A stretch of DNA of 64,000 nucleotides from NCBI GenBank assembly GCA_025677835.1, contig JAIXMR010000018.1, forward strand, positions 219,111 to 283,110, in the 5' to 3' direction. The stretch's first letter is position 1, and every line of letters begins with the position of its first letter. This DNA comes from Sporodiniella umbellata (lineage: Eukaryota; Mucoromycota; Mucoromycetes; Mucorales; Rhizopodaceae). Both the position numbers and the translations under genes were made by a program. Under the pieces are notes generated by a model. It made no database searches, had not been told where the DNA came from, and saw only the letters and a list, made by a program, of their open reading frames with translations. Positions 1 through 13,879 of the stretch are shown piece after piece.

Positions 1-48
1 AAGGTGACGGACAATGCCAAATGTGCATGATCAAGACTTGTAGACTGG

Positions 49-1423
49 TTAGTTTATTGTGTTTGTGAAAAAAATCTGTGGTTTTTTAAACCCGTTAAAT
101 TGAGAAGCGGTGCGGATAGTGTATGCACCCATATTTTCGTAATAAATCCAGTCACCAGGTCCAAGTAAAGGTAACTTGACAGATTTGTTTAGACAGTCCA
201 AAGGATCAGAAGTAGGTCCCCATATACTGCTATCAAAAGAATTACCAACCAACTGCTGCTCACCAAAAAACTTTTCGTCTTTCATTAGAACTTTAGGTTG
301 AGCGAGAGGTTGATCGAACATAATGCAGTTGAAAGAGTCATAGATACCGTCACTAATGTGATATGCAAATTGCTGCTTTTCTGAAGAAAACATTTGGTTT
401 GTTGCTCTTCTACCAATAATACTGGAGTACAATGTAAAAGCTGAGGAAACATAGTATGCTCCTGTTTCTGCAATTATGCGAATATCGGGAGAAAACATGC
501 ATTCTAGCATAGGATTCAATAACGTAACCAGTTTTTCGTTGCTATCGATGCCTCGAATATAAAGAAGACTCCATTTGAATCCCATCTGTTTGGCCTGATC
601 AAATACTCTTCTAGTACACTCAAGAGAGTTATAGATACCGTCTTTATCCACGTAAAAGCTATAAAAAAATGTATGTGAGGAACGGCTTTTTTTTTCATGA
701 AAATCCGTTTATGTTTACCTCATTCCTATCACATTCAAATTGAGCTCTTTTGCAGTTTGTAACAAGCCTTCAACATGTTGAAGAGGGGCGCCTGTTCCAG
801 AGTCTAACTGAAGAGAAAGGCTAGGGTCATTAAGGGTGATACGCAAAACCAGATCAGCATCTGGGCACATTTTTTTGATGGTATGTAGCTCTTTAGTGCT
901 ATCAAAAGTCATACGTTTAACATTGAGTTGAGCAGCAAAACGAACTAGCGAGGCTTGTTTGCAAGGATTTGTAAACAGTATACAATGTGGGTCTACGTCA
1001 ACGTTCAATAGCTGCTGAATTTCAGGCTTTGAAGTGCACTCAAAGCCCAATCCTAAAGAGCTTAGCGATCTAAGTACCACAGGATCAGGGTTGCATTTTA
1101 CAGCTATTTTTTTTTTTAGAGTAAAAAAGTTAAACATATATATATATATATATATACTGTGTCTAAGCTACGAAATTACCAAAAAACGGATCTATTCTCA
1201 TAGATATAGATTTCCAGCGAATGTGTTGACGAAATACTTCACCTAAATCGCCTACAAAAAAGGCTTGTTTTAAATCTATTTTTCGATCGGATAGAACTTT
1301 TTCTTGAGCTAGCTGTTTTACAGAGCAATTTTGAGAAGGCTGATAAGAAGATGGCATTGTGTTAACAGATTCCATCACATTGATAGAAGGGTTTATGGTA
1401 GCAGTTTCAATATGAGATGACAT
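49..1423 (-). CDS. Ornithine decarboxylase-like protein, probable pseudoenzyme (antizyme-inhibitor-like)
   Basis: Three exons (1423-1180, 1103-719, 658-49) give 412 residues; both introns are GT-AG and phase-consistent. The start was chosen at 1423 because homology begins soon after it (AFFVGDLGEVF, then FFAVKCNP across intron 1). The fold is clearly the ODC family of PLP decarboxylases: the PLP lysine (AVKCN), ANPCKQ-like TNPCKQAS, the antizyme-binding-like stretch, VLRI, DGIYDSFNC and ENMGAYT are all present. Several catalytic and PLP-phosphate positions are replaced, however: the SFHVGSG segment reads SFYVDKD (His197 to Tyr), the GGG loop reads RGI, EPGR reads ETGA (Arg277 to Ala), and the catalytic GPTCD reads GPTSD (Cys360 to Ser). 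In the established family this pattern removes decarboxylation, as in vertebrate antizyme inhibitors. The C-terminus stops just after the barrel domain. Intron 1 holds a TA repeat. Inference: a regulator of polyamine synthesis rather than an enzyme. Confidence 0.85.
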
Positions 1424-2309
1424 AGTTTTTTTTGGTGTAAAAAAAAAGGGCTGGTAAGCTGAATCTTTCCAAGAAAAAAAGGGTGTGTTCTGTCCACGCA
1501 CAAGATTGGCAGAATGGTTGGTATTTAATTATAGTCGTTTGCTCTTGAATGTAAAAATTCAGGAAAGCCAAGGAGGGAAGCCTCGTCGGTCAAATAGGCT
1601 ATCTACTAGTCTTGTTTCTGTGGCCGTGATGGGCGGGAACGGACTGAGGTTATTACAGTCCGGGGAGTGGCGAGAAGGGAAAGAGATAAACAAAGTTTGC
1701 TAGGAATACTTTATAAGGAGTATAACAGCAAGGTACTTAAACGATAACTTTTTCTTTAAAAAACAAAAAGTCTACAGGGCTTGTTTTTCAGTGTGCAAAC
1801 AAAAGTAAGGAGCGGTTTTGAATTTTTTAACAGTTTTGGCATCTCCTAAATTATGTTTCGCCAATGTGACTTGCTTTAAATAAAAAATGTTCACGTGATC
1901 AAGCCAAACGGTCGCTTTAAACCAATAATAACGTGAGAGGCATGGCATACTTGCAGTTGGACATTTTGGTTGAGAGAAAAAGATTTACCTCAACAAGATA
2001 GCAATTTGCTCTTGACCAAACGAAAGAAATAAAAACCAACTTAATTTTTCAGCATTTTCGCTAGCACTAGAAGTCCATTCAGGAATATCTGAAGAGTTGT
2101 TTTATGAACCAGCTAGTATAGGATCCTGTATATGCTATAAAGATAGTTTACAGAGAAAGGCGTCAGCTTTTTTTTCACTGAGACTAACAACAAAAGCTAA
2201 ATCGAAGTGCACTGGAATGGTAACACTAGTCCAAAATATACGTCACTTTTACCAGCCAAAGAAACGCAGTTACAATACTTTGATAGTACTTTTTTTATTT
2301 GTTGAAAGA
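1424..2309. other. Intergenic, shared divergent upstream region
   Basis: This lies between the divergent starts of the ODC-like gene and the TMEM18 gene. An open stretch in one frame runs from about 2052 to 2471 and covers TMEM18 exon 1, but I see no independent homology in its upstream part. No RNA gene was recognised. Confidence 0.5.
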
Positions 2310-2902
2310 ATGCCAGGCACGCCGGATGAGATAGTCAACAACATTTTGAAAGATCTAAGAAGCGGTGTTGCTTTTAGTACGAAACAAACACACACATTTC
2401 TCACATCTGTAAACAAGTGTTGGAAGAAAGCAGAAACCAACATTCTTAACAAAAGCTTGTCTTTAGATTGATTGGACAGAACATTGGATTCAGTTGCTTT
2501 TAGCATTTCATGTCGTTTGCTTTCTTATTTTGGTTTTGACAAGAAAATACTCAAATGGCCCCTCTATTTGTTTTTTTGTTTTCTGTACTAAAAAAAACTA
2601 TCAAATGCCATACTAAATTTAACTTTTTAGTAGGATTTGCCCTCTTGACACAACCCCTCAATACATTAGGAATAACACACTGGAAGCTGTTCTCAAAGTC
2701 TCCATATTTCGAAAAATCAGGCATATTTATTGTTTCAGTATATGCTGGTCCATTGCTTGTGAATGCATTTATTGCGCTGGTAAAAAAAACTATTATGAAT
2801 TTTTCTGAATACTGTTTTTAGGTGCTGATTCTCAAATCAACCTTATCCTTAATGATTGCTGTTAAGCAAAAACAGCTTCGAAAGAAAACGAAAAAGTCCT
2901 AA
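2310..2902 (+). CDS. tmem18: TMEM18 family membrane protein
   Basis: Four short exons (2310-2408, 2467-2584, 2631-2779, 2822-2902) give 148 residues, close to human TMEM18 (140). Exon 2 reads IDWTEHWIQLLLAFHVVC, matching the TDWTEPW opening of the family. Exon 3 carries HWKLFSKSPYF and GPLLVNAF, matching NWRLFSKYQYF and APLLVNAM. The last exon ends in a Lys/Arg-rich tail (QLRKKTKKS), as in animals. Three to four hydrophobic segments are expected. TMEM18 in animals is a nuclear-envelope protein of poorly defined function. Introns are 58, 46 and 42 nt and all keep phase; intron 2 has a TACTAA branch site. The first exon (33 codons from the ATG at 2310) is the least certain part. Confidence 0.85.
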
Positions 2903-3717
2903 AGTACAAAGCGTTTCACATAGAAAGCTTAGTATTGCCAAATAAAACGTCAACTTGTTCCGTAGCTTATTATGTAAGGAACCTAATTGCCCTGTATCCA
3001 GGCACCTGTGTAACACTAAACACTAGGGCTGATTTCATGTTGAGACAGGGTTTAGAGCTTGTACTAGAAATGTCAATTATGAAAACCAAGATCTGAGTAT
3101 CTATACTAAATCCCATTTAAGATATTTGCAAACATTTAACCAAACCTTTCCATTTATGAAAGTTCACGGCTACGTTTCCGTTTAGTACAGTATCCAAGCC
3201 TTCGCATTTTGAAAAAGAGACTAAATGCGAATATAACAAAGTCTACATTTAACCCTGAAAACAAAAGTAAAAAGGACATACCATATAATTGCGCTTTACG
3301 TATAGTGTAAAGTATAATGGGTTTTAGTGTTTTTGCTACCTCTAACGTATTGAAAAAAAGTGCCCATGAATTCTAGAGTATAGAAAAAACTGTTATAGTA
3401 CAAAGTGCTTTAGGAACACCGATGAAAACCGAATTTCAAATAGCCTTCAGATAAAAAAAATGATGTCAATGTTTTTATGAGAGGCTGAATCAGCCAAAAA
3501 GCTTTTACCGAGCCTTGTATGAACAGATTTAGCTAAAAGTGCACCAGTAGTTCACAAAAGTAATCCCAAATAAGGCCCAATAATCTTTGGTGTTCTTGCT
3601 TTTACAAACGGTATATTTTTTTTAAAAAAAAGGGAAAGAAAAAGTGAGTATACAGGTATTCTGTTGCTCTAAAAAAAAACGAAAGGGCTTAATAGTATAG
3701 CTGAGCCAAACAAGGCT

Positions 3718-3751
<34 letters not shown>

Positions 3752-5129
3752 TAGCTTCAATGTTTTCTCTGCTGACTGCTGTTTTTCTCGTCTGTCCCTT
3801 TTTTTCCAAAAAGAAAAACTATCTAGGTTGGTAAGTTAAATATGATCGATGGTTATCGGGCATTATTACTAGAAAACAGTCAAAATAGTGCGATAAGTAG
3901 TAAATGTTTTGAAATCGCTAAATTTATGGAACATTTGCCTCAACTGGCGTTTTTTATTGCGGGATTTTTACTGCCCCATGGAAAGAAATTAAAGAGGCGA
4001 TATTATATGGATCACATATTAAAGAGCTACGGTTAGTGGTCTAGCACCTATCTTGCATTTACGCTTTTTAGTATAACTTAACTCCACATTATTGTCTTAG
4101 CTCAGTTGTTTGTTCAAAAAATGCAGCTGTTTTTCTTTGAAAGTATGGATTAGTGCTACTTGTATATTCATATGGTAGAGCTTGGTATGCTCGTATACTT
4201 CCAGAGTAGTCTTAGCGTCTACTGTTTTAAAGTTTGCCCAAAACGAACATAAAAATACCTCAAACGCGATTAAAACTCCCAACCATTGTTCGCTATACAT
4301 GTATTGTTACCTTATCTAATTAGGTTTTCTTATCTAAGTGGTTTCTTGAAAAGTAAACGGATTACCTTGATTGTTTAAATACTAATATAGGGCGACGAAT
4401 ACTATTACATTATGTTTGAAAATTTCAGAGGAGAATTGTTTTTACTTAAGTTAATATTGAAATTGGTAATTCCTAAAGTACCTTAGCATTTAGATGTATA
4501 CTTTTTTAGTTTCTAGTATTGACAAAAACAGTGATATTTTCTTAAGATGTGAGAAGCAAACACTTCAAAACTACAATTTGCAAAATATATAAGGTGTTCC
4601 CAGTAAAAAGGTTCAAAGACAGATTAAAAGATGTTAACCTAGAATTTACCTTATTGGGGTTAAGGCATTGTAAAAATAGATTTGCCCAAAAAAAAACGTT
4701 TCAGTTTTTTCTCAGTCCGTGCTTACCTTGTCTCTAAAGAATACAAAGCACTCGGAAGTCTGCTTTATCTCTACAATGAAAAGAGGTCAACAGTAACTAT
4801 TAGAACTATCCTAACCACAGACAGACCAAGTTACAAATAGCAAAATGCTAAGAAAACTGTTTCTGTGTCTCATATACCTTGTGCGTTCTTTTTACACGTG
4901 TTTCCTTACTACATTGATATTGAAAGCCTAGGAGAAAAGGCACTGACAGCTTAAAAACCGAGAAGAGCTCACTTCTTTCTTCTCATACTCATTTACGCCA
5001 TCGTAAAACAATCTGCTCAGTTCATTTGTCTGTGTTGTTTTTTAGCACCTCCTTCTTCCCCTCCCTTTCCTTTCTTATAAACCCACCAGTCTTTCATTAA
5101 AACACTTATCCCAAGCATACTTCTGCAGA
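2903..5129. other. Gene-poor spacer upstream of the KCH gene
   Basis: About 2.2 kb with no convincing gene. The open frame at 3842-4036 has no recognisable homology or splice context. A pure TA dinucleotide run occupies 3721-3748. A CT-rich stretch followed by TTATAAA near 5074-5081 could be the core promoter of the next gene. Confidence 0.5.
3721..3748. repeat. (TA)14 microsatellite
   Basis: An uninterrupted alternating AT run of about 28 bases in the spacer upstream of the KCH gene. Confidence 0.9.
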
Positions 5130-6477
5130 ATGGTAAAAAAAAGCTTAGAAGCCGCTTTTGCTAATTTTTAATTTAGTGCTGTTGCAGTGGTAATGGTCCA
5201 AAGTGGAAACGAGAAATAGTAAAGGATCACAAGTTTGATTATGTGGATATCAACGAATTTTATGATCCATCTTGCTGTGCTCGTTTGAGTTACATGTTTA
5301 TGTTTTTTGGTATACTCAAAGGTTTTCTAGTATATGTGGCCGATTTATGGACAGCAGGTGGGACAGGGTATAAAGAGATGCTTGAGATTAATTTTTGTTT
5401 AGTATCATTGCTTGTCATTGGCAACTCAGGTGAAATAGCCGGTGCAGACATTCCACCAGAAGTTTCAAAATGGATTTTCTTAGGTGCGATCCTCATCTCT
5501 TTCGTTCTTTTATTCTGGGACATCAAAAAATCTAGATCAATCATCGACTCTAGAGATATATCTTATGCATTCACATCTATAATTGCTAGCAGATGGTATT
5601 CTGTGAACGACTACAGATACTTTTGTTTATTTAGAAAGATAAATAACTCTAGAAAAACAATTGATTCAGTGGCTTTCTTTGTTTTTTTTACACTGAAAGG
5701 CTGGAAAAGGCTTTTGTTGGCCGAAGCCCCCAGACAAGTCGTCAATATTGTAACATTGATCACAATTGTCCCCCATTGGATTCAAATAAAAAATGGAGTC
5801 AAGATTCAAAATGAAATCCTTGGTAAAACAATCATTCAACAAGTTATGACAGGCACGATGGCTTTCTCTGTCCTCGTATTCGCAATATCGTTCATATTAG
5901 TATGTATCGCTTCCATCATGTATATCCCGCTGCTATGCCACATCCAAGGCAACTTGAAAGAATACTGCTGTCACAAGGTCGATAAAAGGTAAAAAAAAAA
6001 AAAAAAAAAAGAAAAAAAAAACTTTGGTACTATAGCTAATAAAAAAAAAATAGAATTGCCGAACTACTCAGAAAACAAGCAAATAAAAGAGTTGAAAAGA
6101 GCAAAAAGAACGTTAGAGACTATAAAGATCATCAAAACTACAACAGCAAAAAACGTGACATTGAAATGCAGTCGTTAACTAAACCCCCTCTACCTGGCAA
6201 GGCAGTTGGTAACACAGCTGTCTATCCTTCTTCACCATACCAACAACAGCCATATCATCAACAAAACAATTACTATCAAGTCCCAAATGCACCTAACTCG
6301 TTAGCTCCCTATTCATTTGGCAGAAGAAATAGCTTAAACTCAGTTAATAGCGATCAAGCAGGCCTTATATCGCACGCTCAGGCACAGCCTCAATCGTCGC
6401 CTTTTTACCAAGGGCAAAACGGTAGCTATGTCTCTGTAGGTCATCATACTTACAATCAGCAAGTCTACTATCATTAA
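5130..6477 (+). CDS. KCH-family low-affinity potassium transporter
   Basis: Exons 5130-5132 (the ATG alone), 5177-5988 and 6054-6477 give 412 residues. After the start codon the protein opens with a Cys cluster (CCCSGNGPKW), then DHKFDYVDINEF, LVYVADLWTA, ISYAFTS, YFCLF and GWKRLLLAEAPRQVVN. These are diagnostic of the fungal KCH (Kch1/Prm6) family. Several transmembrane segments are visible (about residues 38-56, 65-80, 95-112 and 235-258). Exon 3 encodes a charged, then Gln/Tyr/Pro-rich cytosolic tail. In yeast this family mediates K+ influx that supports Ca2+ uptake during mating and stress. The N-terminal cysteines suggest lipidation (inference). The second intron begins with a run of about 18 A residues. 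A single-codon first exon is unusual, but it gives the best N-terminus. Confidence 0.88.
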
Positions 6478-7720
6478 TAGCTTTTTTCGTAACGGAAATA
6501 CCCCTAAATATTTTTCAAAGCTATCCCCAGTGCTTTGTCCCATATGTAATTACTTTAGCATATCATCGTTTATTTTGTATTTGATACAATAAACTATAAT
6601 TTCTAATAGCTTAAAAGGTTTTACTAAAAACAGTTTCGAATACGAACTCCAGTTTTTTCTTGTATACTGAAGAAAGCTGCAGCGTGAAAGTTTTTTAAAG
6701 AGACTTGAGGCAACGCCTCAATTTTTGTAGTTTTTACTATAAATACAAAGTTAAATCTCACAGTAAAGAAAAACCTTAATAAAATACAGAAAAAGTCACT
6801 ACTCAGGTCGAATTTGTCCATATTTTGCAACCATCTATGTCTAGACCAACATGAACAATAACATAATAAAAAGCTCAAAGTATATATACTGATACTTGTA
6901 GATCATATATCGTTTCCCCTCATTACTGTTTTCATTGTCTCAGCCCCTTTTTTTTAGTAGGGCTCAAGCATCACAAACAACACAGATAGAAAACAAAGCC
7001 TCAGCCACATTTTATTAGACAGAACAGTTTATCTCTGTATATCGCACTTTTAATCTTATCGATGCTCCTGGAAGTGATATTTCGAAATACAACACGTAAC
7101 GCGAGACACTTCTAGCAAGTGAGCTACAATTAGTTGTAAGCAGATAGTAGATACTTAAAAGGCTTTGAGGAAATTAATAAATTCAGGTTTTTGCTATTGC
7201 ATTTCAAGATTGTTGAATCGTCTGTCAAAAGTCCAAGTTGACTTTAGGAAGTTGAAGACAAAAAATGAGAAGAAAGGTACACGGTTACGGAGTTGTAAGC
7301 TGACGCATATGTATCGCACCATGGGGGCAGCGAAATAGAGGCTTAAGCAAAAACTTCGATGTTGGCATGCCCTCAAATCGCATTTATTATGGAAGTCAGT
7401 GTATATATACTATTGAATTTTTACAATCTTATTGTTCCCATAAGATACTTATATTTAGATTATGTGGAACTCGTACTTTCTTTTATATAACTGTTTGTAC
7501 CATACCAAGAGAGTTATTTTTAAATATTAAAGGACGTTTTTGGGTGTAAAAAGTTACAACAATTATATGTACTACTTGAGCAAGGTAATACGTATAACAG
7601 AGTGTCATAAATTACTGACTATAAAATGAAAAGACACAACTTGACGTTTTTTCTTTTTTCTTTCGTTTTTGCATAAAATAGTCTACACTTATAGCGATAG
7701 CAAAAGTAGCAAAAATTGTT
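6478..7720. other. Intergenic spacer
   Basis: About 1.2 kb between the KCH gene and the C2H2 factor. Only short frames without homology are present. AATAAA-like signals near 6588 probably belong to the KCH 3' end. Confidence 0.5.
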
Positions 7721-8560
7721 ATGAACTCTAATTACATGTTTTACCACTCAAACAACGCCTCTGGCTACCCTAGCGATCAATTGCCACAGTTTCTTGCTGC
7801 ACTCCAACTGAGCCAAAACCTTTCTGGTATGCTCCCTGAAACAAATTTAGACGAGGATTTTTATGACAGTCCTTACGAATCTCCTATGGAAGAGATGCTT
7901 CTTTTGACTCCTAGAGAACCGAACTTTCATATGGACTATTGGCCCCAGCCTCAACAGCCACTCTCTTTGGTTCCTCCGATTGGTCAGTTCAATCCCTATA
8001 ACAACTATAGCAGCTTGGTGTTTGAGCCAGAATTTCATGACATTGAATTTCTCGATAAATTTATTGCTCATCATGAAGCTGTTTTAAACTCGTCAGATAC
8101 CAAAGTAAATCCCTGTTCTTGGTTGTCTTCTTCTTCTATTAAATCGCCAGATTCTGCAATTACTCAAGATAAATCGTCTAATCGCATCAATAAAGTGCCT
8201 GGACGGCGCGGTCGTGCAAAAGGTGTCAAAAACAAGCCCAAATCAGAACCTATGAAACCTAAGCCCAAAAGAGGCCCAATGGAAGGCGTTTTATATGTCT
8301 GTCAACATGATGGATGTGGTCGTTCCTTTACAAGACCATACAATCTTACTTCACACATGAGGACTCATACAACCGAAAAACCATATGCCTGCTCTCACTG
8401 TGGGAGACGCTTTTCCAGACAGCATGACCGTAATCGTCATGAGAAACTGCATTGGGGTGTTCGTCCTTACGCTTGTGACCATTGCCACAAATCCTTTGCC
8501 CGTATGGATGCATTGAACCGACATCTTCGAGCTGAGAACGGCTGTTCAGCCATGAATTAA
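7721..8560 (+). CDS. C2H2 zinc-finger transcription factor, Crz1-like finger array
   Basis: A single exon of 279 residues. Three adjacent zinc fingers lie at the C-terminus: residues about 194-216 (CQHDGCGRSFTRPYNLTSHM, then H), 224-244 (CSHCGRRFSRQHDRNRH) and 252 onward (CDHCHKSFARMDALNRH, ending as a C2HC-type finger with ENGC). The FTRPYNL / FSRQHDRNRHE / FARMDALNRH pattern is typical of fungal calcineurin-responsive (Crz1) and related stress regulators. A basic segment just before the fingers (GRRGRAKG, then several KPK motifs) resembles an AT-hook or nuclear localisation signal. The N-terminal 150 residues are acidic and Pro/Gln-rich, fitting an activation domain. I see no clear PxIxIT calcineurin-docking motif, so the Crz1 assignment rests on the fingers only. 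Confidence 0.9.
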   Translation: MNSNYMFYHSNNASGYPSDQLPQFLAALQLSQNLSGMLPETNLDEDFYDSPYESPMEEMLLLTPREPNFHMDYWPQPQQPLSLVPPIGQFNPYNNYSSLVFEPEFHDIEFLDKFIAHHEAVLNSSDTKVNPCSWLSSSSIKSPDSAITQDKSSNRINKVPGRRGRAKGVKNKPKSEPMKPKPKRGPMEGVLYVCQHDGCGRSFTRPYNLTSHMRTHTTEKPYACSHCGRRFSRQHDRNRHEKLHWGVRPYACDHCHKSFARMDALNRHLRAENGCSAMN

Positions 8561-9245
8561 TTTTTTAACAAAAACTACCGCTCCTTTTCTTCTTGTATAT
8601 ACCATCCTCACTCCTTGTTCATAATCAATATATAAAATAAAAGATTTCTTGTAAAATATGTGTCCATTGTATATATATACATATATATTATATATGCTTG
8701 TGCTCGTATATAGGCACCATTTGGCCCTTTAGAATTAGGTAGGGAGGGGGTTTCTGATGTAAAACTATGAGTTTGCACACGGCTGACAAAAAATATGTTG
8801 GAACCCACTTCCTAAGGTTGAAATACAGCCGCTTTATGTAAAAAAATGTATAAGCCGTTATAAGTGCAAACAAAAAATACAATTAAAGTTCTCATTTTGG
8901 CTGAGATAACAAGAAATAAGAATTAAGGAAATCCTCGATTTCTCCTGCTGTTCAAATAGGTCAACTCTTCTACACACTACTTGGCACTATCTTTTTTTGA
9001 GTTCTAATGTCTTGTGAAACAACACTCGAACTTACAACTCAATAGGCCTAGCTACAATAGTAACATTTCTTTTTCAATCTCATGAATTTTACCAGATGAA
9101 TTCGCTATCCACCAGGATGAGTTTACTTCTCGTGCAACCTAAATTGCCAGTTTAAAATTCAGTAGATGCTGACGCAACCTAGTCTTCTTCTGAGTTGCAA
9201 ACGCTATAGCGATTTTTTTTTCTTTTGTTTCTTAAAAATATCAGA
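8561..9245. other. Intergenic spacer
   Basis: 685 bases between the zinc-finger gene and prp4. There is an AT-dinucleotide stretch near 8670-8695 and nothing else I can support. Confidence 0.5.
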
Positions 9246-11546
<2,301 letters not shown>

Positions 11547-11911
11547 TTTTTCGAGCTGTGTGCTTTCTACAGCTTTCTTCTTGCATTTGCAAACAAACAA
11601 GTACATATAAACATCTTTTTTCAAATTAACAGCCTAAATGAGTGAAGTTTTTTTTTTTTTGGTTATTCGATTTAAAGTACAATAGCTCTTTAGTATCAGC
11701 TTTCAATCTATAATTCGTCAATGATCAAACGATATAAAATACACCCAATTCTACCGATTTTTTTTACATGTCTCAGAGTTTGGCTTGAAAACAAGCATGA
11801 AAACAACCATAACCGTCATTAACTTTTACTATCCGACAACTGATGGACTGATGTTGTGACAAACTTTTTTTGCTGTCCTTTTAATGGCCCCTTTTCTCTT
11901 GTTTTATTAAC
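11547..11911. other. Intergenic spacer
   Basis: 365 bases between prp4 and the methyltransferase gene. There are T-runs only, and no feature I can support. Confidence 0.5.
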
Positions 11912-13479
11912 ATGAGCTCTAATGTTCCCGGTGTAGAGCAGCGAGACCCTCAATATTTTGGGTACTATGCAATGCTTCAGCATCAGGTATAAGATCGCTT
12001 TTCAGATCGAATCACTTGGTAGCTTAAAACAAGTAATCAGTTGACTTAAATATAAATATAGCAAAACATGTTACAAGATACTGTTCGTACATCAACCTAC
12101 CGCTCTGCCATTCTTCTTAATGGACCTAATAACTTTAAAGATAAAAAAGTGCTAGATGTAGGTGCAGGCTCTGGAATACTTTCTTACTTTGCTGCTCAAG
12201 CAGGCGCCGATAAAGTATATGCCGTAGAAGCTTCGGGTATGGCCAATAAAATGAAAAAGCTTGTCAGCGCTGCTTCAGATGAAGGAAAAAATGTTTTTTT
12301 GAAAGATAGAATAGAGGTCATCAATGGTAAACATTAGGCATAAGGCTTTTATTACATATACTTACATCTTTCACAGCCAAGATGGAAGATCCTAATTTAC
12401 CTATTCCTCAAGTTGATACTATTATTTCTGAGCCTATCGGTGTGCTTCTTTTTCATGAAAGAATGGTAGGGAAAAGGGAGAAAAGAGGAGAGAGAAGAAA
12501 TGAAAAAGGGGTATATACGGATAACTCATCTTAAAATAATTAGCTAGAAAGTTACATTCACGCCAGAAATCATTATTTGAAACCTGGAGGAGCCTTGTTT
12601 CCCTCTCAGGGTAATATTTTCCTTGCACCATTCACTGATGCAGTTCTATGGAGTGAGACTATGGGCAAGGCACGGTTTTGGTATGTAGATTGGCTGTACA
12701 AGAACAAATACGTTCATTAACAGTCGTTTGTCTGTAGGGAGCAACAATCTTTCTATGGTATCGACTTAACTACGCTTTATAAAGATGCTCGTGATGAAAT
12801 GTTTGGAATGCCTGTTGTTGGTCATTTCGACCCTCGTAGCTTAATTACAACACCATTAGCCTTCAACTCATTTCCAGTTGATTTTTCTACTGTCACTATT
12901 GAGGAGCTTCAAGATATAACTATGCCTTTCGAGTGGACTGCTCAATATACCGGGTTAATGCATGGCATTGCCGGATGGTTTGATCTTGTATTTGCTCCAC
13001 CTCCTTATGACCAACCCAACCCTGCCAATGAAGGCACTACTATCGAAATGTCAACAGGACCTGCAGCAGAGCGTACTCACTGGCAACAAGTGCGCTTTTT
13101 GTTCAAAGAGCCACTGGCTGTCAATGCAAACCAAAAAATCCGTGGTTGGATGCGTTGTATTGTAAACGATATGCGTAGTTACACCATTTATGTAGAAACT
13201 ACTACATCCGATAGTCAAAGACTAAGTGACTCATCTGAGGCCGATAAAGACAAATCGTTCACAGAGCCCTCTAAACAATCGCCTCTATTGCGCCGTGGAG
13301 TATGGGAACTTCACGAGCAGACGTACAACTACTCGTATACGCCCGGTATGATGCCTGAACATTTACCAGAACATTCGTGTCTTTATGAATCTGAGTCTCA
13401 ACAAAATGTGGGCTACAGTCCTACTATGGATACTGAGTCAATAAATGTAATGGATGACTACCAAGATTTTATTAATTAA
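11912..13479 (+). CDS. CARM1/PRMT4-type protein arginine methyltransferase
   Basis: Five exons (11912-11986, 12062-12326, 12377-12465, 12544-12680, 12738-13479) give 435 residues. The opening [20 protein letters not shown] matches the CARM1 substrate-arm helix. The SAM site [19 protein letters not shown], the double-E loop [29 protein letters not shown] and the THW loop (ERTHWQQV) follow in order. CARM1 deposits asymmetric dimethylarginine on histone H3 and splicing or coactivator proteins. This copy lacks the N-terminal PH-like domain of animal CARM1 and has a Ser/Glu-rich insert plus a short acidic tail. Intron 3 uses the acceptor at 12543, which restores LESY exactly as in animals. Ascomycete yeasts lack this subfamily, which supports a basal fungal source. 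Confidence 0.92.
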
Positions 13480-13879
13480 CTGTCCTTGTAAATCAATAAA
13501 ACTAAAGATTTCTATCAAAAATAGTGTCAATGACAACAACCTATCTGTATGTTAAAGCTCTGTTTATAGAACGAACTAAATGACGTAGTAGCTTTACAGT
13601 CAGAATGTGTGTTTATTAGACATTTTGCTTCTGTTTTGCAAAATCGGGAAGGTATGTTTGATATTTAGATCTCTTTCCGATTTTTGGGAGGAAATGGGTT
13701 TGTAGATTGAGCTGATTTTTGCAGTTTGACAGGAGTCAATAAAGAGGTCCTACATAAAAAATAAAGGCGCTGATTGGATGTGATTCTCTAAGCAATAGTA
13801 AAAGAGTCACGAAAAATCCCAGAGTTTTATTTTAACCCCTTCACTTTATCATTTTTATTTTTTTTAAAAAAAAGTAAAC
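13480..13879. other. Intergenic spacer
   Basis: 400 bases, probably the tom40 promoter. It ends in a T-rich then A-rich stretch just before the ATG. No other feature seen. Confidence 0.5.
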
